This document shows, in pieces, positions 42,940-55,100 of a stretch of DNA of 64,000 nt. The first letter of the stretch is position 1. Every line of letters begins with the position of its first letter. A program made the position numbers and the translations under genes. This stretch comes from Liolophura sinensis. Its lineage: Eukaryota; Mollusca; Polyplacophora; Chitonida; Chitonidae. Under the pieces are notes generated by a model that made no database searches, was not told the origin of the DNA, and was given only the letters and a program-made list of their open reading frames with translations. The stretch lies in the NCBI RefSeq assembly GCF_032854445.1, contig NC_088296.1, forward strand, positions 4,487,246-4,551,245. The letters are read 5' to 3'.

Positions 42940-43270
42940 AGTGAGTGCTCAGGGTTTAACGTCATTCTTAACAATTTTCCAGTCATACGACGACGAATGA
43001 GTCGTTAAAGTGCATGTAATGTGCCTCCTTGTCGCAGGACGAAATCCAGCACTCGTGCTGCTTCACCGAGACGATTTAGCGAGGTCAAGTGAGTGGCTTC
43101 ACCAGAACCTTTACACTGATACGGGTCAACCAGTCGTTGCACTATCCCCGTAATACTGAACACCAAGCTACAACTTCCTCATTTAAGGTCTTAGGTGTGA
43201 CCCGACCCAGGTTTGATCCTGGATCTAGCACCCCCGAAGCGGAGGTTCTATCAACTGAGCCATCTTGGTA
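42940..43270 (-). repeat. SINE-2, full length
   Basis: TTTAACGTCATTCTTAACAA through the head complement CGAAGCGGAGGTTCTATCAA. Confidence 0.82.
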
Positions 43271-44021
43271 GGTTGTCCTTACTAACGAACATTCTGGCTT
43301 GAAGCCATAGCCAAACCTGCGAAAACTGGATTCGAGCCTGCGACCTCATTCGTCTGGGAGCCGATAGACTACGGGATGCACTTTACACCAATACGATCAC
43401 CTCCTAATCCGGAGTGTCACGCTGGATAGAACCAAGATGGTCATTTTTTAAATCTCAAATATAACCAAACACGGGTATAAACACTGACTTCCCGGGCTCG
43501 AGGCGGGCGCCATTGTACATATATCTTCAACGATGATAACGGAGCACAAAAGCAGGCCGGCTTGTCCAAATGTAGACAACGTTATCTTTGTTCAGAATTT
43601 ATTTGTTTGTTGTTTAATCTTTGTATAGGACTAAAGTCATGTGAATGATTTGGTTCTCGAGCTATAAAACCAAATGTTACTTTTAGTAAAAAAATATCAC
43701 GTTCTCACAGTCAGTATATTAAGTCTCGCGTATTTCCTGCACAAAAAACATGTTATAATATAGCGACGAAATATGTTTAAACTTGCCAGCAACAGCTTCC
43801 AAAATACAGTTTAAAAAATACAAAACCATTTTCTCCTACGAGCTTCACCCCGTAGACCCTCACCAGTAGTTTGCTCAGTACCTGACCCCGGGGCATCCAG
43901 CCCCTGAGCCCCGGGTTTCTCAATTCTTTGGTCCTGTGTTGGTTGACATCTCTGTTGTTAGCTTAAAATTGTGTTAGACTGTATGGTTTGCTTATCGACT
44001 AGTCAAATGAAGTCCATTACG

Positions 44022-44285
44022 CTCAAAAAATTGATCTGTCAATTTTTAACAGAAAGTCTTTGGCGTTTGTGATGCTAGAATGTATTCTACTATTTCAACA
44101 TGTTATTTTGTTAAATATTACACACATATTCTGGTAATCCAACATAAAGATCCTATTACACTACATGTAACGGCATATTATGTTGAGTATAACAGAGTAT
44201 TATGTTAGAATAACAGAATACATTCTAGCATACTCAGACAACAGACCTTCGGTTCAAATTAACAGATTATTTTTTGAGTGTGCTC
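44022..44285. mobile_element. Palindromic MITE-like element, copy 4
   Basis: Outer arms CTCAAAAAATTGATCTGTCA and AACAGATTATTTTTTGAGTG are clear imperfect inverted repeats; the inner arms resemble the other copies. Confidence 0.78.
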
Positions 44286-44776
44286 GGAGGGAAATACGAC
44301 AAATGTTATTTTGTAAGCGCCGATGCGATATGTCGAAATGTACACATTATATAAATTAAAGTTTGTCCTGATTTTGTTCGATTAATCCAACTCGACGTAT
44401 CGATACAGCGAACCATGCAGCTTTAGCATGATTGTATATCAACAGTTCAGCTGACACTTTATCCGTAATGAGGTGTATGTCTTCGTCGAATGTAGCTGTT
44501 ACCCACCTACTCACACACACGAAACACTGAGTACAGCTAATCCACCGATTATGACCCTTAGTGAATGCGTCAGTTTAAAGCTTTAAAAGAGCAGATACAC
44601 GAAGAGTATACGAATCCAGACAGCAACGACTACAAAAGCATAAAAAAACAACGGCAGCACTCAAGTTCGAATCTTTGAAAAAAATGATCTGAGATTTCAG
44701 ATAAATTACAATTTAGTACGTTAACAGTATGGAGAAATTGTGTAAACCACACGCAGTAATAGGACTGAGATAAATA

Positions 44777-45526
44777 TTACAAATAATTACTTTCAGGAGG
44801 GTTCTTAGCTTCGCCAGTAAATTGCACCGTTAGAATTAGGGTCACTTTACCTGAGTAATACAATGAGGTGCTCCATCTTGAAAACGAGAATGGAACAGAG
44901 TTCTTCAAACTACTCACAGGCGCAATTAGAAATTTGGAGATAATCTCTGCCATTTGGTAGGAGAGTTTCACAATGACTTCAAAGGTCAGGAACTTGTAGT
45001 AGTTTCTGAACTTGCCTAGGTAACTGCAACTAGATTCACTTCTAAATCTTCTATACAAAATGGCTTAACGTTTAATGTTTCGATTAGAACTTGACATTGG
45101 AGTGTTAGGTTCTTACGTCAGAAGTTAGAAGATGCTTTTCTTTTTATGCTAGATTTCTCTGCTTGATATTTTAATTTGTTTTTGACAATAAAGAAGTTGT
45201 TTTGCAACATCTGTTTTCTCACTCTGTTTCCATGATTTTGTTTTGTTTTGCTTATTTTTCCTCACGCCCAAGCGTTCTTCGACGATTAGTGGCTTCAAAA
45301 TGGCGGTGAATACACGCAGAGATTCTAGGCAACCGTACGTGGAGATTAGAGTCCTCCCTCTGCACTGTAGCTGGTACTCGCCATGTACCATGAACTTGAG
45401 TATGGGAGATAAGAAGTGATTGTAGATAAAACAATGGGCGCCCGTGATATCACACGACTGATAAACACCCAATACGAACACGGGCTGATCTGCTGGACTC
45501 AGAGTTACATATGCCGAACTATGCAT
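44777..45526 (-). other. Two unassigned minus-strand open frames
   Basis: Frames of 125 codons (45149-45526) and 93 codons (44777-45058) lie near each other in a stretch without recognised repeats. They contain Cys and mixed hydrophobic residues, but I recognise no domain. No splice or phase link to gene B exon 41218-41430 could be made. They could be an unrelated exon remnant, a decayed mobile element or chance. Confidence 0.25.
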
Positions 45527-45545
45527 ACATCAATGCACACTGTAC

Positions 45546-45549
<4 letters not shown>

Positions 45550-45635
<86 letters not shown>

Positions 45636-45846
45636 CAACGACTGGTTGATCCGTATCAGTATAATGGCTCGGGCGGGCCGCTTACTTGCCTTCGGTAAGG
45701 CGTCTCATTGAAGCAGCACAAGATAAAAGAGCGGTGGAAATCCGTTCTGCAACAAGGAGGCACATTACATGCATTTTAAGGATTCTTTCGTCGTCATATG
45801 GCTGAAAAATTGTTAAGTACGACGTTAAACCCTCACTCACTCAATA
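45550..45846 (+). repeat. (TA)n microsatellite fused to a SINE-2 3' part
   Basis: About 40 TA units (45550-45631) run directly into GTGCAACGACTGGTTGATCC, a SINE-2 internal sequence, then to its end. Confidence 0.82.
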
Positions 45847-47805
45847 AATGGCCAGTCATTTTTCTCTAACCATAAAACTAATAGCCATCGTGTAATAGGA
45901 AAAATCAACATGGCTTTGAAGGTGAAGAAGAAATAAGCATGGTGTCAAAATCAGACGAAAGAGCCTGAAATCTTATTTGCAAACATGGTCTTCGATTTTT
46001 CTTTCAGGAGAAAAAGGTGTTTGAAAATGCTTTTGTATGGTGGGTATTTGGCACTTCAGTCTGGTATATACCGTTTTTGCTTAATAATGTTCTAAATAAG
46101 GATGCGATTGCAGTCTAATAAATTCATTGTAATGCAAATTCGCTGTTTACTTCCAAGAACATGCCTGTAATCTGAATTATATAAAAATATAAATATGATC
46201 AAAATCCAGGTTGAACACATTTGTTAACTGAAAAGGCTAACTTCTAGCCCAAGAATATTTATTAAACATATGCTACATCCCGATATATAACATTATTAAA
46301 CAAAGGCAATAGATATCAAGGGGTGGCCCCAAATATCAACCATACAAAAATTATTTTCAAGTGTCTTCTTCTCTTTAAAGGCAAATTGAAAAAAGTACTG
46401 AAGACCACAAGTTTTCGCTCTCTTTCATCTCAGCTTTATGTAATCTATGATTTCTCTGCATTTAAACAACAATCAGATAAGTAATATATATGTATCACCC
46501 TCATTAAAGAGACCGGTGTCTGTGCTCCATTTCCATAATAGAACGTTTTGTGTTTGTCTGTCCATAATATTAACATTTCGACAAAGATAAGTCTATTGGC
46601 GATGTTCAAGGGCAAGAACGCACCTGGATTAAATTTCCCTTTGATAAATTATTGCCCAAAGTGTTTAAGAAAGTACTGCAATATTTTTCTTTTATCTCAA
46701 CAGAATAAAACCAGCGCTAAACATCGCCATAGCGCCAAGTGGGAAAATCTTGTAACGTTTTTGAAGTGATGTGAGAATGCTACTGCTGATAGGTAATGAC
46801 TGAGTCAGAGCAAGGCCACGTCAGGTGCAAACAGATTTAATTGGCTAAAATTGGATTTGCTAACAACCCTTCCCAGCCGCTGGCATAGGAAGGTCCAGAT
46901 TTTGAGGGTCAATCAACCTGTATCAGTATTTTTATAGCTGCTTTTTCACAGGTTGGGCAAGGTCTGCACCAAAGCTTATTGGTCACGGAATGTTTAGGGC
47001 TGAGTTACAGCACTAAAGGTTAACATTGTAAAGTATGAAGACTCTGCCATACCGTAGTTGGCTGTTTCCGTGGGGTAAGAATACGCAGACAAAGAGGCAC
47101 GTGACCACTTATGTCTATATCACGACATCGCAGACAGGAGAGCTCAAAATCCAGGTCATTCCTAAAATCTCCGGAGGAAGTACCTCGATCATTACTGTCC
47201 ACTCAGATTATCCTAATTTCATGACCGTGTCCTCTTCAACCCTGTAAGGTTCTGATCACAGAATATATAAAGATGATGTAAACTTTGTTAAACAATATTT
47301 GTAAATGTGGTGTTTAACATTGTTTTTCCATTCTTCTTAATTTTGAAATATTTAAACATTTATTTGAAAACAGCGTTTGTGGTGAGTATTCCCCACCACC
47401 CTTTGGTTTGTATGGTCTTTAAATTATAACCTTTTCAATGACGATGTGGTGTGGTGCTAGCCGAATAAATTTATTTGAATGTAAGTTTCACGTAAATCTG
47501 AATTATAATAATATGTAGGAATGCCTAAAAATATGAATTTGGTTAAAATTCTGGATTAGCATATGGGTTAGTAGAAGAGACCATATTCAATCACAAGCGA
47601 ATTTGTTCGGCGTGCGTTCCCCCTCAATCATCACATTACCATGCAAACATAATATATACCAAGAGGTGTTTCCAAACACACACCATACAAAACTTTTCTT
47701 AAAGTCCGTTTTTTTTCTAAAAGAAATATACTGATGACTATATTAACATGTAGTATTGCACATCAGTCTTTCAAAAAATTACATCATGTTTCGTTATTTA
47801 CACCT

Positions 47806-47952
47806 TTAAGGTTTTCCAGCAACCTGCGGATGGTCGTGGGTTTCCCTCGGGTGCTGCCCGGTTTCCACCCACCATAATGCTGGACCCCGTCGTATAAGTG
47901 AAATATTCTTGAGTACGGCGTAAAACACCGATCAAATAAATAAATAAATATT
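47806..47952 (+). repeat. SINE-1 3' half
   Basis: It runs from the CTGCGGATGGTCGTGGGTTT core to the AAATAAATAAATA tail. Confidence 0.8.
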
Positions 47953-49214
47953 TACAATAACTATCTAAATAAATATCCGCGCTGCCCAAGGCATCATCAG
48001 ATGTCAAGGCTAATCATACCCATTGTTCAGCAAGTCACTTGCTTTTTTTTTAATAATTATGACTTCACTCCAGGTAATAAGTTCTTGGTGTCGAAAACAA
48101 GCAAATGTAGCAGCATTATGAATTCGAAAACGTATTCTAAACTCCGTTGTATTTGCAATAGCATGGAAGTGCCACCTATCGAGTGGGTGCTTGGGATTTA
48201 ACGTCGTGCACAACATATCGAAGAGTATAGAACGTGTACGTTACGTGTACTTTACGTGTACCTGACTAAAGGCACTTTTGATGGAGAGTATGGGGAATTT
48301 CACGAAAAGCTAAACGTAGGCAAATAGTTAAAACAAACAAGCTATAGATATAACACATATATATCAGAAGTTTGTCTGATTTGGATGAACTGAAAATATT
48401 TTATCCAGAGTTACTGCCCCTTCCACATGAGGTTACCAAGGCGACAAAATACTTCACTTCCAGCAGAAAGAGCTGAAGACAATGGCCGTCATGTTAGTTT
48501 GGTTTCTTGACACCGATATGCTGTACGGAAAAGTACAAGAAACATGTGGCGGTAGGACAAGGAAAATCGATGCGAACGTGTAACACGAAGGAAGACAAAA
48601 GCTTACGGGACCGACATGGCTCAAGTGACGGACCCGGATGGCCGCTAACGACACTTTTCGGCCCCTGATTGATCAGCCTCAATTTGCCTCGGTGGAGAGG
48701 TGGGTATTTGGATTTGCCCGTGAAATGTCATTTATATAATTTATATGGAAATTTGTTTATTTCGTGTTTAACGCCGTAGTCACTAATGTGGTACTTGTAC
48801 CACACCCGACATTTTGGTGTAATGGTGTTTAATGTCTTAGGTTCTACTCAGAAACATTTTTTAAAAAAAGCGATCATTTTCATGGGAAAACAGCGTGGCC
48901 AAAGTATATAGCACCTCCCTTCAAAAGGTATCTGACAAACTTTCGAGAGCTGGATTTGATCCTACGACCTCTTGATCACATTACGATCAGTTGTGATGAG
49001 ATGAAGAATTAAGCTGACTTACACAGAGTTAGGAAACGAGCTGTGTCAACATGGGCGGACCATGCAAGCCATAGGTTAAAGTAATTAAACTAATCTTATA
49101 GTTATGAACGGCTGCTTTTACATGCAGTTCATTCTGTTCATTACTAAAACACAAGTTAAGTCTGAGAGCCCCAAACTGAGACCACCAAACAAGTTATCAA
49201 TCGTCCTTTTCGAT

Positions 49215-49490
49215 TTTAAAAATGGTACTCCTGTTGCTGCCTCGCTTGATGCTCAGCACTGAGAAGTTATTTGCTGACACAGAACGGGACGCCCGGTATC
49301 GGTGTGATGTGGCTGGGTGGGGTGTTTTGTCAGGTGTTTTCGGCACACAGTACACTACAGTAGCGGCAACACTTAAACGACATGGACTCGCCCTGCTGCA
49401 AGAAGACATACTATATGTACACACACCCAATGACTCTTCGTCGTCATATGACTTAAAATTGCTAAGTAAGACCTTAACCCCAAGTGTTCA
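49215..49490 (+). repeat. SINE-2 relative, body and 3' end
   Basis: CTGAGAAGTTATTTGCTGAC and the TCGTCGTCATATGACTTAAA ending are present. A 149-aa frame over it is a by-product of the repeat. Confidence 0.65.
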
Positions 49491-50139
49491 TTCATTCATT
49501 CCTTTCAAGGGTGTATTTAGTTTCAAATTTCCCCAAATTTCATGTGTGCGGACGGCGCTGTGTGTGGCTAGTCGAAATGAAATTGGCAATCAGCGAAGTG
49601 TGCATAGTTGTCCATGCGCGGGCAATATTTATGTTTATTGTGACGTTATGGTCCTTCTTATTGGTGAATAACTAGGCGATGCGAAGTCAGGATACCGGTA
49701 ACTGTAGGATTGAAGGAAACCTGTTTTTGTGTATCTCGTATGCAACATTACGTTCTGATATACAGGTCTACACAAGTAGTGCTGTTCAACCTTGATTTAT
49801 GCACTAGGACCTTTCTGTTGATTATTGATTATAAAGTAACATTGTCCAATTTACCATCATAATTTAAAGTAAAAACGCAAATGTAGTTCGCTTCATGTAA
49901 GTGGCCTTAACACGGCTGATATTACCGGTAGTAATTTTTGATCTTATGACGATCGCATCTTACAATATCAACAATTGAGACATTTAGTGATTTGCTATCA
50001 ACTTAAGTTGACTACACACCTGTTCGTATATGGCCCCAGTACGGCTGGTGGACTTAGGATTTCTACGATCCATTGTCACACGGAACAAATACACATAAAT
50101 TAGTTTACATGGCGAAAGGTTGTCGCACATCGCTGAAAG

Positions 50140-50325
50140 AAGTTCAAGTCCAGCTCATGCTGGCTTTATCTCTTGTCTTACGTGGAAAGGTATGACAACA
50201 ACCTGCGGTTAGGTCTTGGGTTTCCGCCCGGCTCCTGCCTGGTTTCTTTAAGCCACAATGCTAGTCGCATTCGTGAAAGTGAAATATTATTGAGTACGGT
50301 GTAAAACGCCAATCAAAAAGAAAAA
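50140..50325 (+). repeat. SINE-1 3' two thirds
   Basis: TTCAAGTCCAGCTCATGCTG through GAGTACGGTGTAAAACGCC and an A-rich tail. Confidence 0.8.
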
Positions 50326-50335
50326 AAAAAGATTG

Positions 50336-50655
50336 AATGAGTGTTTGGGGTTTAACGTCGTACTTAACAATTTTTCAGTCATATGACGACGAAGGAATCC
50401 TTAGAGTGCGTGAAATATGCCTCCTTGTTGCAGGGCGGATGTTTTTTACCACTCTTTTATCTTGTGCTGCTTCAGTGAGACGCCTTACCGAAGGCAAGTA
50501 AGCCGCACCGCCCGAGCCATTATACTGATACGGGATAGTCGTTGCACTATCCCCTTGATGCTGAACGCCAAGCTACAACTTCCTCATTTAAGGTCTTAGG
50601 TGTGACCCGACCCAGGTTTGATCCTGGATCTAGCACCCCCGAAGCACAACTTCCT
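50336..50655 (-). repeat. SINE-2, full length
   Basis: GTTTAACGTCGTACTTAACA to a GATCTAGCACCCCCGAAGC head complement. It lies directly after a SINE-1 copy. Confidence 0.82.
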
Positions 50656-52094
50656 CTTTTAAGGTTTTAACTGTGACTTTATCCAGGATTTACCCTTGAT
50701 CTACCAAAAAAAATAAATAAATAGATAAATAGATAAATTTCGCATCGCTTTCACAACCAGATATAGGACATATCAAATAGGTTTATTCATTGTAGTATAT
50801 ACACCAAAGTAATAAATAACGATGTTAACACTAATCTGGCAAGACACAGCAAATCTCCAACTTGTTCTAATCAAAAATCCCTGACGTAGAATTCAGTATG
50901 TATGTCATGCGTGGTCTCAGACAATGTATGTTGTTAAAATACGCGTGCAATGTAATTATGAGTGTTTTTTAACATATTAATAATTATACAAAATAAAGGT
51001 AGCTGTACACTTTGTGTTTTTCTTTCTTTATTTCATCATTTTTTTTTAAATATTAAAGAAAAGTATGCCACTCAGAAAATCAAATTCATTTGCGGGAACA
51101 AAACCCATTTTGTGTGCATATCCTGACTGTATAAGATATACTAGACTACCCTCACAAACGGCTAGGTTTGTGAAAAGCCTAATAGTTGAAGTCTTACCAC
51201 ATGCATATATGTAAATGAGCAGGATTTAGTTACAAATCATTAGAGGTCTGCTCAACGTCACTTACTCCTATTGTAAAATAGATATATGCATTAAGTGACG
51301 TTCACACGGTACTGTCCTCGAGTCGACACATCTTATTGGACTAGAGTCGACATAAAAAGGACATGCGCTACTCCATGCGATGGTAGCATTCGACAAATCG
51401 CATCGTCTTTACCTAGCTACCTTTAACTTACAAGTAACACCGAGCATTAATCTTCATAGAACGGTTTTACCTCCCAAAACAGAGACTCGTGCAAAAGGTC
51501 AACTGACCAGTATTCTCTTGCAAAACGTGTGTACTAAGTAAGCAGTTTGACCACAAAACGTGTGCACTACGTAAGCAGTTTGTCCACAAAAACGTGTGTA
51601 CTACGTAAGCAATTGGTCCACAAAACGTGTGTACTACGTAAACATGTTTGTCCACAAAACGTCAGGGAAAATACAGGAGGCTATATTACAGCATTGGCCG
51701 GAATTTAGGTAGGCGGTAAATGTTCCCTAATTTATGAGCTGTATATTTTAGAAGAAATCAGTACAGTGTCTATCATGTAATACGTTTTTATTTCGCTTTG
51801 ATAGAAAACGTGTCAATAATGTATGGTTGTCAACATAACTAACCCTGTAAATATGATCCACGGGATACTCTGAATTACAGTCAAATGGAAGATAGAAAAT
51901 ATCTATGAAATGAAAAAAAAAAACTGCGTTTTTAAAAAAACGAACACGATATAGCCCACCCAGCAGTTACATGACAGCGTTTGCTGGGTTTTAAAAACTG
52001 CTTCCTTTTCTTCAATGTCTTTATATTCAGCCATACAGTGCTTAGAGGTCAATCGTTGTTGTTGTCGTTGTGCTTGTAGTTGTTGTTGTATGGA

Positions 52095-52177
52095 TCACTT
52101 AAAGAAAAAGAAGGCGGCCACTGCCCCGATTATCCCTCCTACTATTGGCATGGTGATGCCTATAGCAGCCATGGCGC
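52095..52177 (-). CDS. Gene A last exon: membrane helix with almost no tail
   Basis: The exon encodes AMAAIGITMPIVGGIIGAVA, then AFFFFK and TGA at 52095-52097. The hydrophobic run ends the protein, so it is either a tail-less single-pass anchor or a GPI-attachment signal. The gene B counterpart has a 24-residue cytoplasmic tail. Confidence 0.85.
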
Positions 52178-55100
52178 CTGTGGTATAAAACAAAGTGACC
52201 GGGTGTTAACATAAGCAAAATGACCGGGTGTTAATATAAGCAAAGTGACCTGGTCTTACTATAAGCAAAATGACCGGGCGTTACTATAAGCAAAATGACC
52301 GGGTGTTAATATAAGCAAAATGACCGAGTGTTACTATAAGCAAAATGACTGGGTGTTAATATAAGCAAGTGACCGGGTGTTACTATAAGCAAAATGACCG
52401 GGCATTACTATAAGCAAAATGACCAAGTGTTACTATAAGCAAAATGACCGGGTGAAAAAGGACTGTGTTTTTAATAAAAGCAAAAGGACTGTGTTTTTAA
52501 TAAAAGCAAAAGGACTGGGTTTTTAATACAAGCAAAAGGACTGGGTTTTATTAAAAACAAAATGACTAAGTTTAAACAAGAGCAAAAGGATTGGGTTTAT
52601 AATAAAAGCAAAATGACCGCGATTTAATAAAAAGAAAAGAACTGGCTTTTTAATAAATGTAAAGTAACTGGGTTTCAATGAAGGACTACATGCAATTTTA
52701 ATAACGGCAAAATGTCACAGACTCAATCAGTCTAAAATTCAGTTCTTGCCAGTTATGTTGCATCTCTTAAACCAGGAGTTTTATCAGGTATATCTGGAGA
52801 AAGGCGGCGCAACTCCACCGGTTTCCTCAACCCATAAACCCAATCACCGTAGTTTAAGTCATAAAGCCTTGCGTTCGGCATTTAACGTCAATCGCAACTT
52901 AAGACACAGTAAAAATAAGAATCATACAAAGATCGGATCCTAGCTGGCACACTGGATAAACTGCCTGCTCGCTACAACTATTAAGGTCCAGTGACCAGTG
53001 GGGTCTCGTGTTCGAATCCAGCTCTCGCTGTTTCAGCTGCGCTTTTAAGTCATGCAGTTTATCAGCAAGCTGGTGAAGGGCTGTGGTTCACTCATTGCAT
53101 ACCGGTTTCTTCCATCAGCCTCAAGCCTTCATCAATTACAGTAAACAGGCTAGAATCATATGACGATTAAATCCTACCAAAAAGAAAATATATGGTTACT
53201 TAAAAATGTTCAGGAAAACTGTCGGCGACGGTTACCTGGGGTGTAGTGGGCAGACTGAGAGTCGGGCTGAGCGGTTCCCGCGACGTAGGTCAGCGTCTGT
53301 AAGCTATCCTGTATGGCCACCAGGTAGACTTCCTGTGAACACCAGGGAAGATGGGCGAGAAACAAGTCAGCGTCAAAATATGAGAAATAATAGTCTTTTC
53401 TTTACAAGCTAGCAAAAACCTTACTGACCAGCCTTTACATTATACACTAACAGGAGCCTTTACACTAAACACTAACAGGAGCCTTTACATTATAAACTAG
53501 CAGGATAATTTATATTATACACTAGAAGGAACCTTTACATCATACTCTAATAGGAGCCTTTACATTGTACTTTAGCAGGATCCTTTATATTATACACTAA
53601 CAGGATCATTTACATTATACACTAGCAGGAGCCTTTAAATTGTACACTAGCAGGAGCCTTTACATTATACACTAGAAGGAGCCATTACATTGTACACTAT
53701 CGGGATCATTTACATTATACACTAGCAGGGTCATTTATATTATACACTAGCAGGAGCCTTTACATTATACACTAGCAGGAGCCTTTACATTATACACTAG
53801 CAGGAGCCTTTAAATTGTACACTAGCAGGAGCCTTTACATTACACACTAGTAGGAGCCATTACATTGTACACTATCGGGATCATTGACATTATACACTAG
53901 CAAGAGCCTTTAAAATACACACTAGCAGGAACCATTACACTGTACACTAGCAGGAGCCTTTACACTGTGCAATAGCAGGAGACTTAAATTATACCCTATC
54001 AGACTCCTTTATATTATACCGTATCAGAAGCCTTTCACTTATACACTGGCAGGAGACCTTAAATTATACACTGGCACAAGAGCTTAAATTATACACTGGC
54101 AGGAGACCTTAAATTGTACACTTGCCTTTAAATTATACACTATCCTTTACACTGTGCAATAGCAGGAGTCATTCCATTATACACTAGCAGGAGCCTTTAC
54201 ATTATACACTAACAGCATCATTTACATTATACACTAACAGCATCATTTACATTATACACTAGCAGGAGCCCTTACATTGTAAACTAGCAGGAGCCCTTAC
54301 ACTATAAACTAGCAGAATCATTTACATTGTACACTAGCGGGAGCCTTTAATTATTCACATGCAAGAACCTTCACATTATACACTAGCAAGAACCTTCACA
54401 TTATACACTAGCAAGAACCTTCATATTATACACTACCAAGAACCTTCATATTAAAGATCAATAAGAGCCTCTACATTATACATTACATTATAAATGAATT
54501 ACATTATAAACTAGCAGGATCATTTATATTATACACTAGAAGGAACCTTTACATCATACTCTAATAGGAGCCTTTACATTGTACTTTAGCAGGGTCCTTT
54601 ATATTATACACTAACAGGATCATTTACATTATACACTAGCAGGAGCCTTTAAATTGTACACTAGCAGGAGCCTTTACATTGTACACTAGAAGGAGCCTTT
54701 ACATTGTACACTATCGGGATCATTTACATTATACACTAGCAAGAGCCTTTACATTATACACTAGCAGGGTCATTTATATTATACACTAGCAGGAGCCTTT
54801 ACATTATACTAGCAAGAGCCTTTACATTACACACTAGTAGGAGCCATTACATTGTACACTATCGGGATCATTGACATTATACACTAGCAAGAGCCTTTAA
54901 AGTACACACTAGCAGGAACCATTACACTGTACACTACCAGGAGCCTTTACACTGTGCAATAGCAGGAGACTTAAATTATACCCTATCAGACTCCTTTATA
55001 TTATACCGTATCAGAAGCCTTTCACTTATACACTGGCAGGAGACCTTAAATTATACACTGGCACAAGAGCTTAAATTAGACACTGGCAGGAGACCTTAAA

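Larger units (their letters stand above)
43271..52094. other. Intergenic region between gene A and gene B
   Basis: The region holds repeats (SINE-1, SINE-2, one palindromic element, a TA tract) and no supported gene. Gene B needs a 5' leader exon ending in phase 1 somewhere above 41430; I could not identify it. A 70-codon plus-strand frame at 47035-47247 and a short ~38-bp repeat with ACAAAACGTGTGTACTACGT (51520-51660, about four units) are also present. The rest shows nothing recognisable. Confidence 0.6.

Noticed and set aside
47035-47247. A 70-codon plus-strand frame
   Set aside because: It is open and looks faintly protein-like, but no domain, splice sites or neighbours support it.
49222-49671. 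A 149-codon plus-strand frame
   Set aside because: Its first half is SINE-2-related sequence; no homology or splice context for the rest.
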